A DNA stretch of 64,000 nucleotides from an uncultured Flavobacteriaceae bacterium (GTDB lineage: Bacteria > Bacteroidota > Bacteroidia > Flavobacteriales > Flavobacteriaceae), in NCBI GenBank assembly GCA_947504035.1, contig CANNGA010000002.1, forward strand, positions 1-64,000, in the 5' to 3' direction. Shown in pieces: positions 8,813-18,302 of the stretch. The number at the start of each line of letters is the position of its first letter. The stretch's first letter is position 1. Made by a program: the position numbers and the translations under genes. Below the pieces are notes generated by a model. That model was not told where the DNA came from and did no database searches. It worked only from the letters and a program-made list of their open reading frames with translations.

Positions 8813-9772
8813 TTAGAAAAATCTTGGCGATTTTTTATACCCTTCTTTTAATCCGAATAAAGAGAGGTCGAATAATAATACGATTTCGTGAGAGCCATCA
8901 TTATAGCTAGAAAAGTCAGATACTGTAGCGTCATAAGCATAAGCTACTTTTAGGCTAGGAGCTATTCTAAAGCCTACAATACCACTTATGGCATCGTTAT
9001 GGCGGTAGGAAGCACCTATTTCAAAGCGGTCGTACAGTAGGGTATTTAAAGAGAGGTCTACATTAAGCGGTGCACCATTCACTTCTCGTACTAAAAATGA
9101 AGGTTTTAATTTTACCGCAGCACTTATAGGGATGACATACCCTCCAATAAGATAAAAATGGATTTCTTCTCGACCTTGGCTGTTAAAGGCTACGGCGTCA
9201 TCTAATTGTGTAGCTCGTAAAAAATTAGGCGCCGATACACCAATATAATAGTGGTCTGAAAAGAAATAAGCTCCTGCGCCTATACTAGGGAACGCTTGGT
9301 TAGCATCATTAGAGAATGCAGGATCGTTAGAATTTATTAAAATACCTGAAAATGCAGTATCATAAAGTGTGACACCTGCTTTAAGTCCTAAAGATAATTT
9401 AGCGTGATCTGTAATGTTTAATACATAGGCAAAGTCGGCGTTGATGTTTTTTTCATTGATTTCGATCACATCTTCTCCGATTTGATCGGATGTAAAGGTA
9501 AGCCCTAACTCTATGGTGTTAGAGAAAGGCGTATGTCCAAAAAATGAAAAAGTTCTCGGGCTACCAACTGTGCCTGTCCATTGTCTGCGGTAGTTGCCAC
9601 CTAGATTTAATGTTCCTAAGTCACGAGTCGCATAAGCGGGATTAATCACGCTCATGTTATAATTATATTGCGTGAATTGCGGGTCTTGCTGTGCCATTAT
9701 AAGGTTACAGCACAACACAACAATAAGAGGTAATAGCTGTTTGTACATGTTAAGTTGTATAGTGTAATTCAT
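8813..9772 (-). CDS. PorP/SprF-family type IX secretion system outer-membrane protein
   Basis: A 319-aa beta-rich membrane protein of the PorP/SprF family. It has a signal peptide followed by QQDPQFTQYNYNMSVINPAYA, the hallmark N-terminus of this family, and alternating strand patterns to the C-terminal LFDLSLFGLKEGYKKSPRFF. In Flavobacterium johnsoniae SprF is required to deliver the adhesin SprB to the surface, and the gene order adhesin-sprF is the same here. The ATG at 9772 overlaps the adhesin stop (TAATG). A second Met at 9748 (MYKQLLPLIVVLCC) gives a cleaner signal peptide and could be the true start. The pairing suggests that it handles the specific adhesin encoded immediately upstream. 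Confidence 0.88.
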   Translation of the reverse strand: MNYTIQLNMYKQLLPLIVVLCCNLIMAQQDPQFTQYNYNMSVINPAYATRDLGTLNLGGNYRRQWTGTVGSPRTFSFFGHTPFSNTIELGLTFTSDQIGEDVIEINEKNINADFAYVLNITDHAKLSLGLKAGVTLYDTAFSGILINSNDPAFSNDANQAFPSIGAGAYFFSDHYYIGVSAPNFLRATQLDDAVAFNSQGREEIHFYLIGGYVIPISAAVKLKPSFLVREVNGAPLNVDLSLNTLLYDRFEIGASYRHNDAISGIVGFRIAPSLKVAYAYDATVSDFSSYNDGSHEIVLLFDLSLFGLKEGYKKSPRFF

Positions 9773-12700
9773 TAGCGTTTTAAATAAACTTGTCCTTGCA
9801 GTGGTGCTTTGTTAGATCTGTTAAAATTGATGACGTAGAAATAGACCCCTGTTGGTAAAATGGTATTGGTAATTATACCAGATTGGTTAGGTCTGCCGTC
9901 CCAAAAACCTGTGGAAACATCTCCTTTAAAAAGGACTCTTCCATAGCGGTTATAAATTTCAATATCATAATCAGGAAACACAAAAGCGATGTTCTGCAAT
10001 TCGAAGGTATCATTGATACGGTCGCCGTTTGGAGAAAAAGCATCAGGTATAGTTAATAACGCTTCGTCACAATTGGTAAGATCTACTGTAATCGCTACAG
10101 GATCACTTTCACAAAGAATACCATTGGTTTCAGTTTGATAGACTGCAAAATAAGATACGCCTTGTTCTAAAATGGTACTTGTGTCTAATAAGACTCTAAA
10201 ATCTATATCTTCGGCATCGTACCATACTAATGTGGCATCTTCTGGGATTACAAAACGATCAGCAGTAGCGTCTTGTAATAAATCGGTAATGGTTTTTGGG
10301 TCAATACCACAGAGGTTTGCAACCGCACTAGAAGGCTGTGGTGTTTCTACGGTTATCAAATTAGGACTAACCGGTGTGCGTGCTGTTAAGCAGCCATTAA
10401 TTTCTAATTGTGCGCTATACGTACGGTTAGGAATTAAAGGGGTGTCAAGGGCTAAAACGCTATTGTTTTCATCGAACCATGTTATAGTTTGAGCGCCTAA
10501 ATATAGAGCGTTTAATGTTGGCACTTCAGATAAACAGTGCGTTAGTTGAAAATCGATATTAGGAAATTCTGGTGTTTCCAAGTTAAATACAACTTGCGTT
10601 CTGTCGGTACTTTCACAACCTGCAATGACGGTTTGCGAAGCGAAGATAGGCGTTGTAAGTGTTTCTAAACGGCGTGTTAGATCAACTAAAACACTGGTAG
10701 ATGCATCGTTGTAAAGACGTAAGGTTGCTGGTGTTTGTGTTTGCAATTGATCTAAAAGGTCCTGTACTGTAGGGGAACTTTGCGCACAAAGACTAACAGC
10801 ATTTAATAGCGGCGCCGTTGCTATGGTTTCTAAGGTGAAAGTAACCTCAACAATAGGACTGGTACAAGTCGATCCTAACGATTGCTGCGCAAATACAGGG
10901 GATGTTAATGTATTTAAAGTTGTTGACGTATTTAGAGGTTGTGTACCCTCAGCATCAGAAAAATAAGAAATAGTAGCAGCGGTTGTCAACGAATTTTCTT
11001 GATAATTAAGTGTTTCTAAAGTTGGGGTAAATCCATTCGCTGTACAAAACACGTTCGCTAAAGGGATTAGTGTGGCTGCGGTGTCCGAAAGCGTGAAATT
11101 AACCTGTGTACGCTCACTTTCACAGCCTTCTACCAAGGTTTGGGTTACCCAATATTCGTTTGCAGTTTCTAAAGGCAATGTGGTACTGTCGTAAGCTGCT
11201 CCTGTTTGAGAGGTATACCATGTAAGCGTTGCTGCGGAGTTATGGGCTACGTTTAAATCATCTATAATTGGTGCTGTTTCAGTACAAAAATTATTTGGCA
11301 ATGCTAGTGGTGCCTCTGCTTGTTGCTCTAAACTAAATACAGCTCTTGTTCTACCTGTACTGGTACAACCTCCCGTAATGGTTAGTTCTGCCCAGTAGGC
11401 ATTAGCAGTGTTTAAAGGATCTGTAGCATTATATGTATTCGCGCCTGTTTCTGTTGTAAACCAAGTGATATTTTGATTCGGCACCTCTAAATCGGCCACC
11501 GTAGGGTTGGTTAATTCACAGAACGTATAAGGCTCTAAAACTGGATTTGAAGGTTGAGATACTACGGTTACGTTAAACATTTCAGAACCGAGATCACAAT
11601 TTGTGCTGGAACTGGTAAATGTAGCTGTAAAGGTTTCGTCTTGAGTGATTTCATACGTTAATGGCAATACATCCCCTGAAGTATTAGTGGTTGTAATTGT
11701 AACATCACTTCCTGCATCAAGCTGTAAATCATTTAGGGTTACTGGGCCAAATTGTAAGCAGACTTCAAACATTGTATTCACTAAGTTTACAGGTTCTTGC
11801 ACTCCAATTCTAAACGGTAAGCGCACATCAAAGATATGTTCACGACCAAGCTGTGTTAAATCAATACTGATATTTTGGGCTGCATAGCCTTCAATTTCGT
11901 CAGAACTTAACCCTCTACATGGGGCATTGTCATCTTGTACACTTCGAATCACAAAGACATAATCTCCATCAGGCAATGCCGATACATCATTTCTATTGGT
12001 GATATTAATATCAATACCATCTCCTACAGTGTTATTAGACAAAGAGGTGTTAGGATTTCTGGGCGCAAATAGTGCTGGGGCACCATCTTGTTCGTAAATA
12101 TCAAATGTGACACTGCTATAATTGATAAATTGTCCAGAAGGGCTATCAAAATTAAATTCTAAATTGGTAGCATCACATCTGTCATCTGGCTGTATGCCAA
12201 AAATAGGATTTGGAGGTGCGGGTATTAAGTTTAATACAGAAGATCTTAAGAGGTCTCCACAGTGAATAAAACTATTAGATTCGAAAAATGTAAGTTGATT
12301 GCTACCCAAGTTGAAACGGTCTATAGAAACTCTTGGGTTGGCATTACCATTTACAAATTCTACGTCATCTGTAAATACTGTACCATTTATTGCATAGGTT
12401 ACCGAAGTCATACCATCAATAGGATTAAAAGCAGCATCTGTAGTATTGGCATACGTAATAAGGATATCATCTAGGGCACAGCCCGTTGTAGAGGATACCG
12501 TAATAGTAGGTGTGACATACAAGTCAAAGCTTTCTGGTGGTACCGTAACTATGGGGGTGCATAATCGTGTATTTTCGCAAATAACACCTCCTGATATATC
12601 GGTAATGGTGAGTGTTAGATTTTCACTTGTATTTAGTGGAAGGCTAGGAAACAGGTTAAAACTTGCGACACCGTTACTAAAAGGAACATTTATTGCAGTT

Positions 12701-13758
12701 CCTGAAAAATTACCTAGACTATTGCCAGTAACCGTATAAGAGAGTGTGTAAGTGCCATTGCCTAATTGTGCATCGTCATAATTTATGTTAACCATCCCTG
12801 TACACTCGACATCAAGAGTCGCTTCTAAGATGAGTTGACGTTCAATACAGACTACAAAAGTAGTGCTAGAGGCATCACATATAGGGTGGTTGGGGTCTAC
12901 AGTATAGGTATAGCTGTAAGAGCCAGGTCCAAAATTAGTAAAGATATCTTGTACGTTGATTTCAAAATCGGTACCACTGGTCAGTTCACCTGTCGATGGG
13001 ACATTAATATCACGCCATACACCATTAGGATCTTGTGAACCATCCAAACGGTCAAAAAGATTTACAGCAGTAAGACCAGATAGGTCATCGGTTTCACAAA
13101 CACTTAAATTTATAGCATTTCCAGAGTTGGGTACTCTACGAAGTTCAACATCTATAATAGCAGAACGCTCTGGACAGCTCGCAACTGCTGGTACGGTATA
13201 TGTAAACGTATAAGTACCTATAGGTAAACCTACAAAATTAAAAAACTCATCTGTTAAGCGGCTTTGAAGTTGCGGGTCTATCGGTGCCCATATACCATTA
13301 AAGTCAGGCCCTCTAATACCATCAGGAATATCTAAAAATGAGAATAAATTTACAGCGGGATCGTTTTGGCAGGCATTATTATCTCCAAAATCTTGACTGC
13401 TCTCACCAGGATAGCCCCCTAAATTTATGGTTACTGTAGCGCTACTGGAATCACAATTTGGATTGGAATAGGTGAATAGGTGTGCACCAAATCTGTTGAT
13501 ATCCCATAAATTTAATTCACCAGTTGTCGCATTGAGCGCGTTAGAGTCTAGATTGCTTTCTGCAATCCAAGTTCCACCAGGCATAGCGTCTGTTAAAACA
13601 GTAAATAAATCGAAGTTTTGTAAACTAGGGTCTTGTTCCTTATCACAAATTGTTGTGACGCGATCTGTACCTGCACACTGTGCTATTGCCGAAGACGTAT
13701 TAAAAACGATAAGGCCTACAATCAAGGTACAGAATAAATTGCCAAAGCAAGTATTCAT
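9772..13758 (-). CDS. Giant T9SS type B surface protein (gliding motility-associated C-terminal domain)
   Basis: This 1328-aa secreted protein has a signal peptide ending ...SSAIAQC and a long extracellular region of repeated beta-sandwich-like segments rich in Thr, Asn and spaced Cys. About residues 840-1150 show repeated units with a T-(F/W)-x-(T/S/D) signature (ITWFTTETGA, LTWYTSQTGA, ITWFDENN). The C-terminal ~95 residues form the CHU_C/type B sorting domain, TIPDAFSPNGDRINDTF ... IYNRYGRVLFKG ... ending LKR, which directs T9SS export and surface attachment. It is the first gene of the operon with PorP/SprF and OmpA, coupled to the next gene by TAATG. Function is probably adhesion or motility; the ligand is unknown. 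Confidence 0.88.
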   Translation of the reverse strand: MNTCFGNLFCTLIVGLIVFNTSSAIAQCAGTDRVTTICDKEQDPSLQNFDLFTVLTDAMPGGTWIAESNLDSNALNATTGELNLWDINRFGAHLFTYSNPNCDSSSATVTINLGGYPGESSQDFGDNNACQNDPAVNLFSFLDIPDGIRGPDFNGIWAPIDPQLQSRLTDEFFNFVGLPIGTYTFTYTVPAVASCPERSAIIDVELRRVPNSGNAINLSVCETDDLSGLTAVNLFDRLDGSQDPNGVWRDINVPSTGELTSGTDFEINVQDIFTNFGPGSYSYTYTVDPNHPICDASSTTFVVCIERQLILEATLDVECTGMVNINYDDAQLGNGTYTLSYTVTGNSLGNFSGTAINVPFSNGVASFNLFPSLPLNTSENLTLTITDISGGVICENTRLCTPIVTVPPESFDLYVTPTITVSSTTGCALDDILITYANTTDAAFNPIDGMTSVTYAINGTVFTDDVEFVNGNANPRVSIDRFNLGSNQLTFFESNSFIHCGDLLRSSVLNLIPAPPNPIFGIQPDDRCDATNLEFNFDSPSGQFINYSSVTFDIYEQDGAPALFAPRNPNTSLSNNTVGDGIDINITNRNDVSALPDGDYVFVIRSVQDDNAPCRGLSSDEIEGYAAQNISIDLTQLGREHIFDVRLPFRIGVQEPVNLVNTMFEVCLQFGPVTLNDLQLDAGSDVTITTTNTSGDVLPLTYEITQDETFTATFTSSSTNCDLGSEMFNVTVVSQPSNPVLEPYTFCELTNPTVADLEVPNQNITWFTTETGANTYNATDPLNTANAYWAELTITGGCTSTGRTRAVFSLEQQAEAPLALPNNFCTETAPIIDDLNVAHNSAATLTWYTSQTGAAYDSTTLPLETANEYWVTQTLVEGCESERTQVNFTLSDTAATLIPLANVFCTANGFTPTLETLNYQENSLTTAATISYFSDAEGTQPLNTSTTLNTLTSPVFAQQSLGSTCTSPIVEVTFTLETIATAPLLNAVSLCAQSSPTVQDLLDQLQTQTPATLRLYNDASTSVLVDLTRRLETLTTPIFASQTVIAGCESTDRTQVVFNLETPEFPNIDFQLTHCLSEVPTLNALYLGAQTITWFDENNSVLALDTPLIPNRTYSAQLEINGCLTARTPVSPNLITVETPQPSSAVANLCGIDPKTITDLLQDATADRFVIPEDATLVWYDAEDIDFRVLLDTSTILEQGVSYFAVYQTETNGILCESDPVAITVDLTNCDEALLTIPDAFSPNGDRINDTFELQNIAFVFPDYDIEIYNRYGRVLFKGDVSTGFWDGRPNQSGIITNTILPTGVYFYVINFNRSNKAPLQGQVYLKR

Positions 13759-13877
13759 TTTAATTGAGAGTTTAATTACAAAAAGCGCCCAAGGTAAAAA
13801 AAAACATATAATTACCTCCTTTTATCAGCAGTTAATCTGCTTTTTATCGAGATTTATTTCAGGATGAAATATGATTC

Positions 13878-14897
13878 TTACAATGTGTTGTAGGGTTGTT
13901 TTTTCTTGCACTTTACGGTATAAGATGCTATAACCGTGTTTCCTATTTTTGCATGGACGTTATAGGTGCCTTTTTTATCAAATACATGTGTTAGTTCTGC
14001 ACGCGTGTGTTGTGCTACAGCTGTTATTGGCAGTGTTGTTATTTTGAATTTATTACTAATTTCTAAGGTCATTTGCTTTTGGGGTGAAGTCTCTTCAAAG
14101 GTATAGGCAAATGTGACCGCTGTACCTGCTGTAATAGTGGTTATTAATTGCTGCGGGCTTACAGGAGTGATTTTTGTTTTAAAAGCAGCATTATAAACAA
14201 CGGGAGCTTTAGAAAAAGCCTCTAAAGTTAATGTTAGGTCTCCTAAACGCCATCGTGGGTTTTTTGCATAATGGTTTTTCGAAAATAATTCTGGTGCTGT
14301 TAAAAAATACCCGTCATTATAGTTTTTGATGAACTGATCTTTAGATATATCATAGTACCCACTAGCCCAAGTAGCGTCTGTAACATACCATTTATGATTT
14401 AGTTTAACAACATTCCAAGAGTGGTTAGGGATATCTACAGCTTTGTTTAGGATTTTACTGTAGCCTTCTACAATTTCACAAGAAATACCAGATGCATTTG
14501 AAAGTGCCTTAATAAGATAGGCATAACCTATGCAAACGGTTGCCTTATCTTCTATAAGGCGCTTGAAAAACGATTTGTGTATGCTTTTGTTCCACGCCTG
14601 TAATGCGGGTGTATTGTGATGTAATTTTTTAAGTTTTTTAGCAATACGCTCATTTAAATAATGGTCACTTTCAATATTAGAACACACCCAAGTATGAATG
14701 GCTCTAAATTGTTCAACTTGGGTGTCTAAATCTTTTGTAAGTTTATAGGCTAATAGCGGTAAATGGTGTAATGAAGCGCCATGATGTACTTGTGCGATGC
14801 TATCGGCTTTAGCAAAACTTATAGTTTTAAAATCCGATTGCTGCCCATAGCTTATTAAGCATGTACACCAAATACCAAGTAGTATTAAAAAACGCAT
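13878..14897 (-). CDS. Secreted transglutaminase-like protein
   Basis: A 339-aa protein from the start at 14897 (MRFLILLGIWCTCLISYGQQ, a good signal peptide). A start 27 nt earlier is possible but would lie inside the previous gene. The middle domain matches the transglutaminase-like fold: IHTWVCSNIESDH, then CIGYAYLIKALSNASGI with the candidate nucleophile Cys, NHSWNVVKL with His, and YVTDATWASG with Asp, in the order of a Cys-His-Asp triad. The C-terminal ~120 residues look like a beta-sandwich domain. The start overlaps the stop of the upstream gene (TAATG), so the two are co-translated. Related bacterial proteins act as peptidases or cross-linkers; the substrate here is unknown. Confidence 0.85.
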   Translation of the reverse strand: MRFLILLGIWCTCLISYGQQSDFKTISFAKADSIAQVHHGASLHHLPLLAYKLTKDLDTQVEQFRAIHTWVCSNIESDHYLNERIAKKLKKLHHNTPALQAWNKSIHKSFFKRLIEDKATVCIGYAYLIKALSNASGISCEIVEGYSKILNKAVDIPNHSWNVVKLNHKWYVTDATWASGYYDISKDQFIKNYNDGYFLTAPELFSKNHYAKNPRWRLGDLTLTLEAFSKAPVVYNAAFKTKITPVSPQQLITTITAGTAVTFAYTFEETSPQKQMTLEISNKFKITTLPITAVAQHTRAELTHVFDKKGTYNVHAKIGNTVIASYTVKCKKKQPYNTL

Positions 14898-15415
14898 TAA
14901 AATAAAGCTTTTACTTTTTGCCATAAGTTGTGCTTAGTTGTGTACGTTTCATTGGTTTGTTCGTCGCAGGTTATCAAAACATTGTCCAAATTTAGAACGA
15001 GGTCTAAAGGCGCTTGTTCTTTTTTAATAGTAACATATTGCGTTTGGTAACCTATATAACTTACTATTAATCGATCTCCTTCTTTAAGTCGCTTTGGAAA
15101 TTCGAATTTCCCATCAAAATCTGTTACGACCCCTATGTGTGTACCTTCTAATAAGATATGAGCTTCTGGTAGAGGTGTTTTTATGTCATCTGAAACCGTA
15201 CCTGTCACAAGTTGTGTGTCGTTTGTAGTGTTTGAGATTTGAATCTGTTGTGCTGGGGAGGCGTCTTGTGCATGGAGTGTTCCAAAACTAGATAGTGTGA
15301 TGGTTACTAAAGCAGCAATTCGCAGAGATTTTGATTGTATAAGCAATTGCAATGGATGTGTTTGTGCGGTTGTTTGTTTGGCGATGGTACTGTTGTTTTT
15401 TGCATTCTGTTTCAT
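14897..15415 (-). CDS. Small secreted protein with one carboxypeptidase-regulatory-like domain
   Basis: I chose Met at 15415 (MKQNAKNNSTIAK), giving 172 residues. It follows a TAnnTTTG box at 15439-15446, whereas the longer reading frame begins upstream of that box. The protein has a long polar N-region, a hydrophobic segment ending SSFGTLHAQ, and then a single CarboxypepD_reg-like beta-sandwich (GTVSDDIKTPLPEAHILLEG ... VVTDFDGKFEFP ... LIVSYIGYQTQYV). This domain usually stands at the N-terminus of SusC/TonB receptors, but here no receptor follows: a short tail closes the protein. It is translationally coupled to the transglutaminase-like gene, so the two may act together at the cell surface. 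Confidence 0.7.
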   Translation of the reverse strand: MKQNAKNNSTIAKQTTAQTHPLQLLIQSKSLRIAALVTITLSSFGTLHAQDASPAQQIQISNTTNDTQLVTGTVSDDIKTPLPEAHILLEGTHIGVVTDFDGKFEFPKRLKEGDRLIVSYIGYQTQYVTIKKEQAPLDLVLNLDNVLITCDEQTNETYTTKHNLWQKVKALF

Positions 15416-15438
15416 GAGATATGTGTTTAAGTGTTCTT

Positions 15439-15446
15439 CAAAACTA
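15439..15446 (-). promoter_or_regulatory. -7 promoter box of the carboxypeptidase-regulatory/transglutaminase operon
   Basis: TAGTTTTG on the minus strand fits TAnnTTTG exactly and would start transcription about 16 nt before the ATG at 15415. No clear -33 element is visible. Confidence 0.45.
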
Positions 15447-15635
15447 TAACAAACGATAAGGCTATACCACTTAAATTGAGTCAATAGCCCTTTTGAATGC
15501 GTGAATAGCTCTTTTGCGTGAGACGAAAAACATGTATACCGAAGTTGTTAAACATTAAAGCGCACAGATGGCCTTATTTGCCACATTTAAGTGTCTTTAA
15601 ACTGCTACTATTTAGAAGTAGATTCTTTGAAGCGC

Positions 15636-16812
15636 ATAAAAAAAGCAATAGGATCTTATGAAGGGATCCTATTGCTTTTATAACTAAACTAACTAACTAA
15701 ACTTTTTAACTATTGCTTCAGTCGATAGGTTGTAAAATACCTTACATGGTCATTAAAAAAAAAGACGTTTTTTTATTTAAGAAGTGAAGGTTAGGGGTAG
15801 CTTTTGAATGTGTTGCACAAAAAAAGCAATAGGATCTTATGAAAGTATCTTATTGCTTTTATAACTAAACTAACTAACTAACTAAACTTTTTAACTATTG
15901 CTTCAGTCGATAGGTTGTAAAATACCTTACATGGTCATTAAAAAAAAAGACGTTTTTTTATTTAAGAAGTGAAGGTTAGGGGTAGCTTTTGAATGTGTTG
16001 CACAAAAAAAGCAATAGGATCTTATGAAAGTATCCTATTGCTTTTATAACTAAACTAACTAACTAAACTTTTTAACTATTGCTTCAGTCGATAGGTTGTA
16101 AAATACCTTACATGATCATTAAAAAAAATGACGTTATTTTATTTAAGAAGTGGAGCTTAGGGGTAGGCTTTTGAATGTGTTATACAAAAAAAGCAATAGG
16201 ATCTTATGAAGGTATCCTATTGCTTTTATAACTAAACTAACTAACTAACTAACTAAACTTTTTAACTATTGCTTCAGTCGATAGGATGTAAAAGACCTTA
16301 CATAGTCATTAAAAAAAATGACGTTATTTTACTTAAGAAGTGGAGGTTAGGGGTAGGCTTTTGAATGTGTTGCACAAAAAAAGCAATAGGATCTTATGAA
16401 AGTATCCTATTGCTTTTATAACTAAACTTTTTAACTATTGCTTCAGTCGATAGGATGTAAAAGACCTTACATAGTCATTAAAAAAAATGACGTTATTTTA
16501 TTTAAGAAGTGGAGCTTAGGGGTAGCTTTTGAATGTGTTATACAAAAAAAGCAATAGGATCTTATGAAAGTATCCTATTGCTTTTATAACTAAACTAACT
16601 AACTAAACTTTTTAACTGTTGCTTCAGTCGATAGGATGTAAAATACCTTACATGGTCATTAAAAAAATAGGGCATTTTTTTATTTAAGAAGTGGAGGTTA
16701 GGGGTAGCTTTTGAATGTGTTGTACAAAAAAAGCAATAGGATCTTATGAAAGTATCCTATTGCTTTTATAACTAAACTAACTAACTAAACTTTTTAACTG
16801 TTGCTTCAGTCG
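15636..16812 (-). repeat. Tandem array of seven ~181-bp hairpin units with variable CTAA tract
   Basis: Seven near-identical units have the left stem (GCAATAGGATC) starting at 15645, 15826, 16011, 16193, 16383, 16551 and 16733, so spacings are 181, 185, 182, 190, 168 and 182 bp. Each unit has a 10-11-bp inverted repeat (GCAATAGGAT/ATCCTATTGC), a CTAA microsatellite of varying copy number, a conserved TTTTTAACTATTGCTTCAGTCGATAGG segment in two blocks, a small TGTAAG/TTTACA inverted repeat and a ~70-bp spacer. Most spacing differences are multiples of 4 nt from CTAA gain or loss. On the minus strand the hairpin is followed by seven T, like an intrinsic terminator; on the plus strand only four. 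There is no open reading frame. It could be an array of ~90-nt small RNA genes or a tandemly expanded intergenic element. Strand assignment is inferred. Confidence 0.85.
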
Positions 16813-17018
16813 AAGCGCAATGAAAGATCTTACAACTGAATTTAAAAAAAAGCAAAAATAAAAGTCATTTATTTTTAGAGTGATAACTTTTAGTAAAATA
16901 TATTTTGGTGTAATTTAATTCAATAAAATAAGTAAAAGGGTGTACTACAAATTTTGGGTATGAGCAGCCCTAATAGTATAAGGTCAGGATTACTATTTTA
17001 TTTACTAAAGACACATAA

Positions 17019-18302
17019 TTAATTATTCATAAGTCTTATAAGACGATCAGAATTATGTTCTACAAATTTTTTGGTTTCTTTAATATTGGCTTTTTTTAAG
17101 TATTCGGAAACTTCATGATTAAAAGATGCGTCTGCGTAATATAATGCATTTTCATTAATGCTATTTTTGTAGTGGACGTTTGCTTTATTGGCGATTAAAT
17201 ATTTTACTGTTTCCATACTGTTTCCTTTGGTTTTCTCTACACTTTTCCCCATTGCGTCATATAATATCACATTAATAGAAATATTGAAGCGTTGCGTTTT
17301 TTTGTTAAGGTCGTCCATTTGTCCGTTTAATTGAGCGGCATACATTAGTGGTGTAGCAGTACCTTTTCGAGAGCGTTGATTTATATTTGCACCATGGGCT
17401 AACAGAAATTTTAACATGGAAACATCACCTCGTATAGCGGCATAATGAATAGCAGCATAGCCATATTGAGAATGAAGTGCTTTAATGGAAGCCCCTTTGT
17501 TTAGTAAAATTTTTGATACAATGGTGTCTTTTGAAAAAACAAACGCATCTTTAAGCATTGTTTTAGAAATCCATTTTTCATTAAGGATTTGTTTTAAAAA
17601 GGCGATGTCACCAGAATTTCTAACCAAATTAAGAAATAGCTTTTCTTTTTTTTCTAGACTCATTTTGTTGTAGAATAACTTTAGGATATGAATACTCTTA
17701 GACTTTGTAGATAAGTCAATCACGGTTTTACCATTTGCATCTGTTATCGTATCTGAAGCATTATGATCTAATAGAAGTTGTGCTATTAGTGCGTTTTCAT
17801 TATCTACAGCAATATGTAATGCTGTGTTTTCCATTATAGCTTCAGTTTTTATGTTCACATTAGCTTTTTTGGAAATGAGTTTTTTTACCAAATCCATGTC
17901 ATTAAAGTAAGTCGCGTAGTGTAGTGCAGAAAAACCATTATAATAGTCGATAGTATCGACAGAAACGTCTTTTTCTAAAAGTTTTTCTGTGATTTCTTTC
18001 GATTTAGAATGAATAGCAAACAATAGTGGGGTAAAATTTAGAGAATCCGTTTCATTTAACATAAAATCAGCAGTAATAAGTTTATTTGCTATTTTATCAG
18101 CCTTCATTTCTAATGCATAATGAAGTGCGTTTCTACCTTCTTCAAATCTACAGGTGTCTAAGTTTATACGTAAAGCAAGTCTGTCAAATTGACTTAGGTT
18201 GTCTTGTTCAATACTTGAAGCTAATCTTATAAGATCACTTTTAGTGTCACAAGAGGATGTTATAAATAGAGTAATACAAATGAATAGCGTAAATAGTCTC
18301 AT
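17019..18302 (-). CDS. Ankyrin-repeat lipoprotein
   Basis: A 427-aa protein with a lipoprotein signal (MRLFTLFICITLFITSSC, lipidated Cys in the SSC box) and at least six ankyrin-type repeats. Examples are GRNALHYALEMKADKIANKL, FSALHYATYFNDMDLVKKLI, NTALHIAVDNENALIAQLLL and AAIHYAAIRGDVSMLKFLLA. Two middle repeats (about residues 215-265) are degenerate. Ankyrin domains bind proteins; anchored by a lipid in the periplasm or outer membrane, this protein would act as a binding scaffold, but no partner is suggested by its neighbours. It stands alone, with the hairpin/CTAA array downstream. Confidence 0.88.
   Translation of the reverse strand: MRLFTLFICITLFITSSCDTKSDLIRLASSIEQDNLSQFDRLALRINLDTCRFEEGRNALHYALEMKADKIANKLITADFMLNETDSLNFTPLLFAIHSKSKEITEKLLEKDVSVDTIDYYNGFSALHYATYFNDMDLVKKLISKKANVNIKTEAIMENTALHIAVDNENALIAQLLLDHNASDTITDANGKTVIDLSTKSKSIHILKLFYNKMSLEKKEKLFLNLVRNSGDIAFLKQILNEKWISKTMLKDAFVFSKDTIVSKILLNKGASIKALHSQYGYAAIHYAAIRGDVSMLKFLLAHGANINQRSRKGTATPLMYAAQLNGQMDDLNKKTQRFNISINVILYDAMGKSVEKTKGNSMETVKYLIANKANVHYKNSINENALYYADASFNHEVSEYLKKANIKETKKFVEHNSDRLIRLMNN

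Noticed and set aside
13826-13848. Small hairpin AGCAG/CTGCT with T5 as a terminator
   Set aside because: Only a 5-bp stem, and the T-run is on the plus strand where no gene ends; too weak to call.
12262-13867. Plus-strand ORFs opposite the adhesin genes (here and at 40-50 kb)
   Set aside because: They lie fully antisense to long, domain-bearing frames and have low-complexity Ser/Val-rich translations typical of shadow frames.
15636-16812. CRISPR array
   Set aside because: The repeat period is about 181 bp and the sequence between hairpins is itself repeated almost unchanged, so there are no unique spacers; no cas genes are near.
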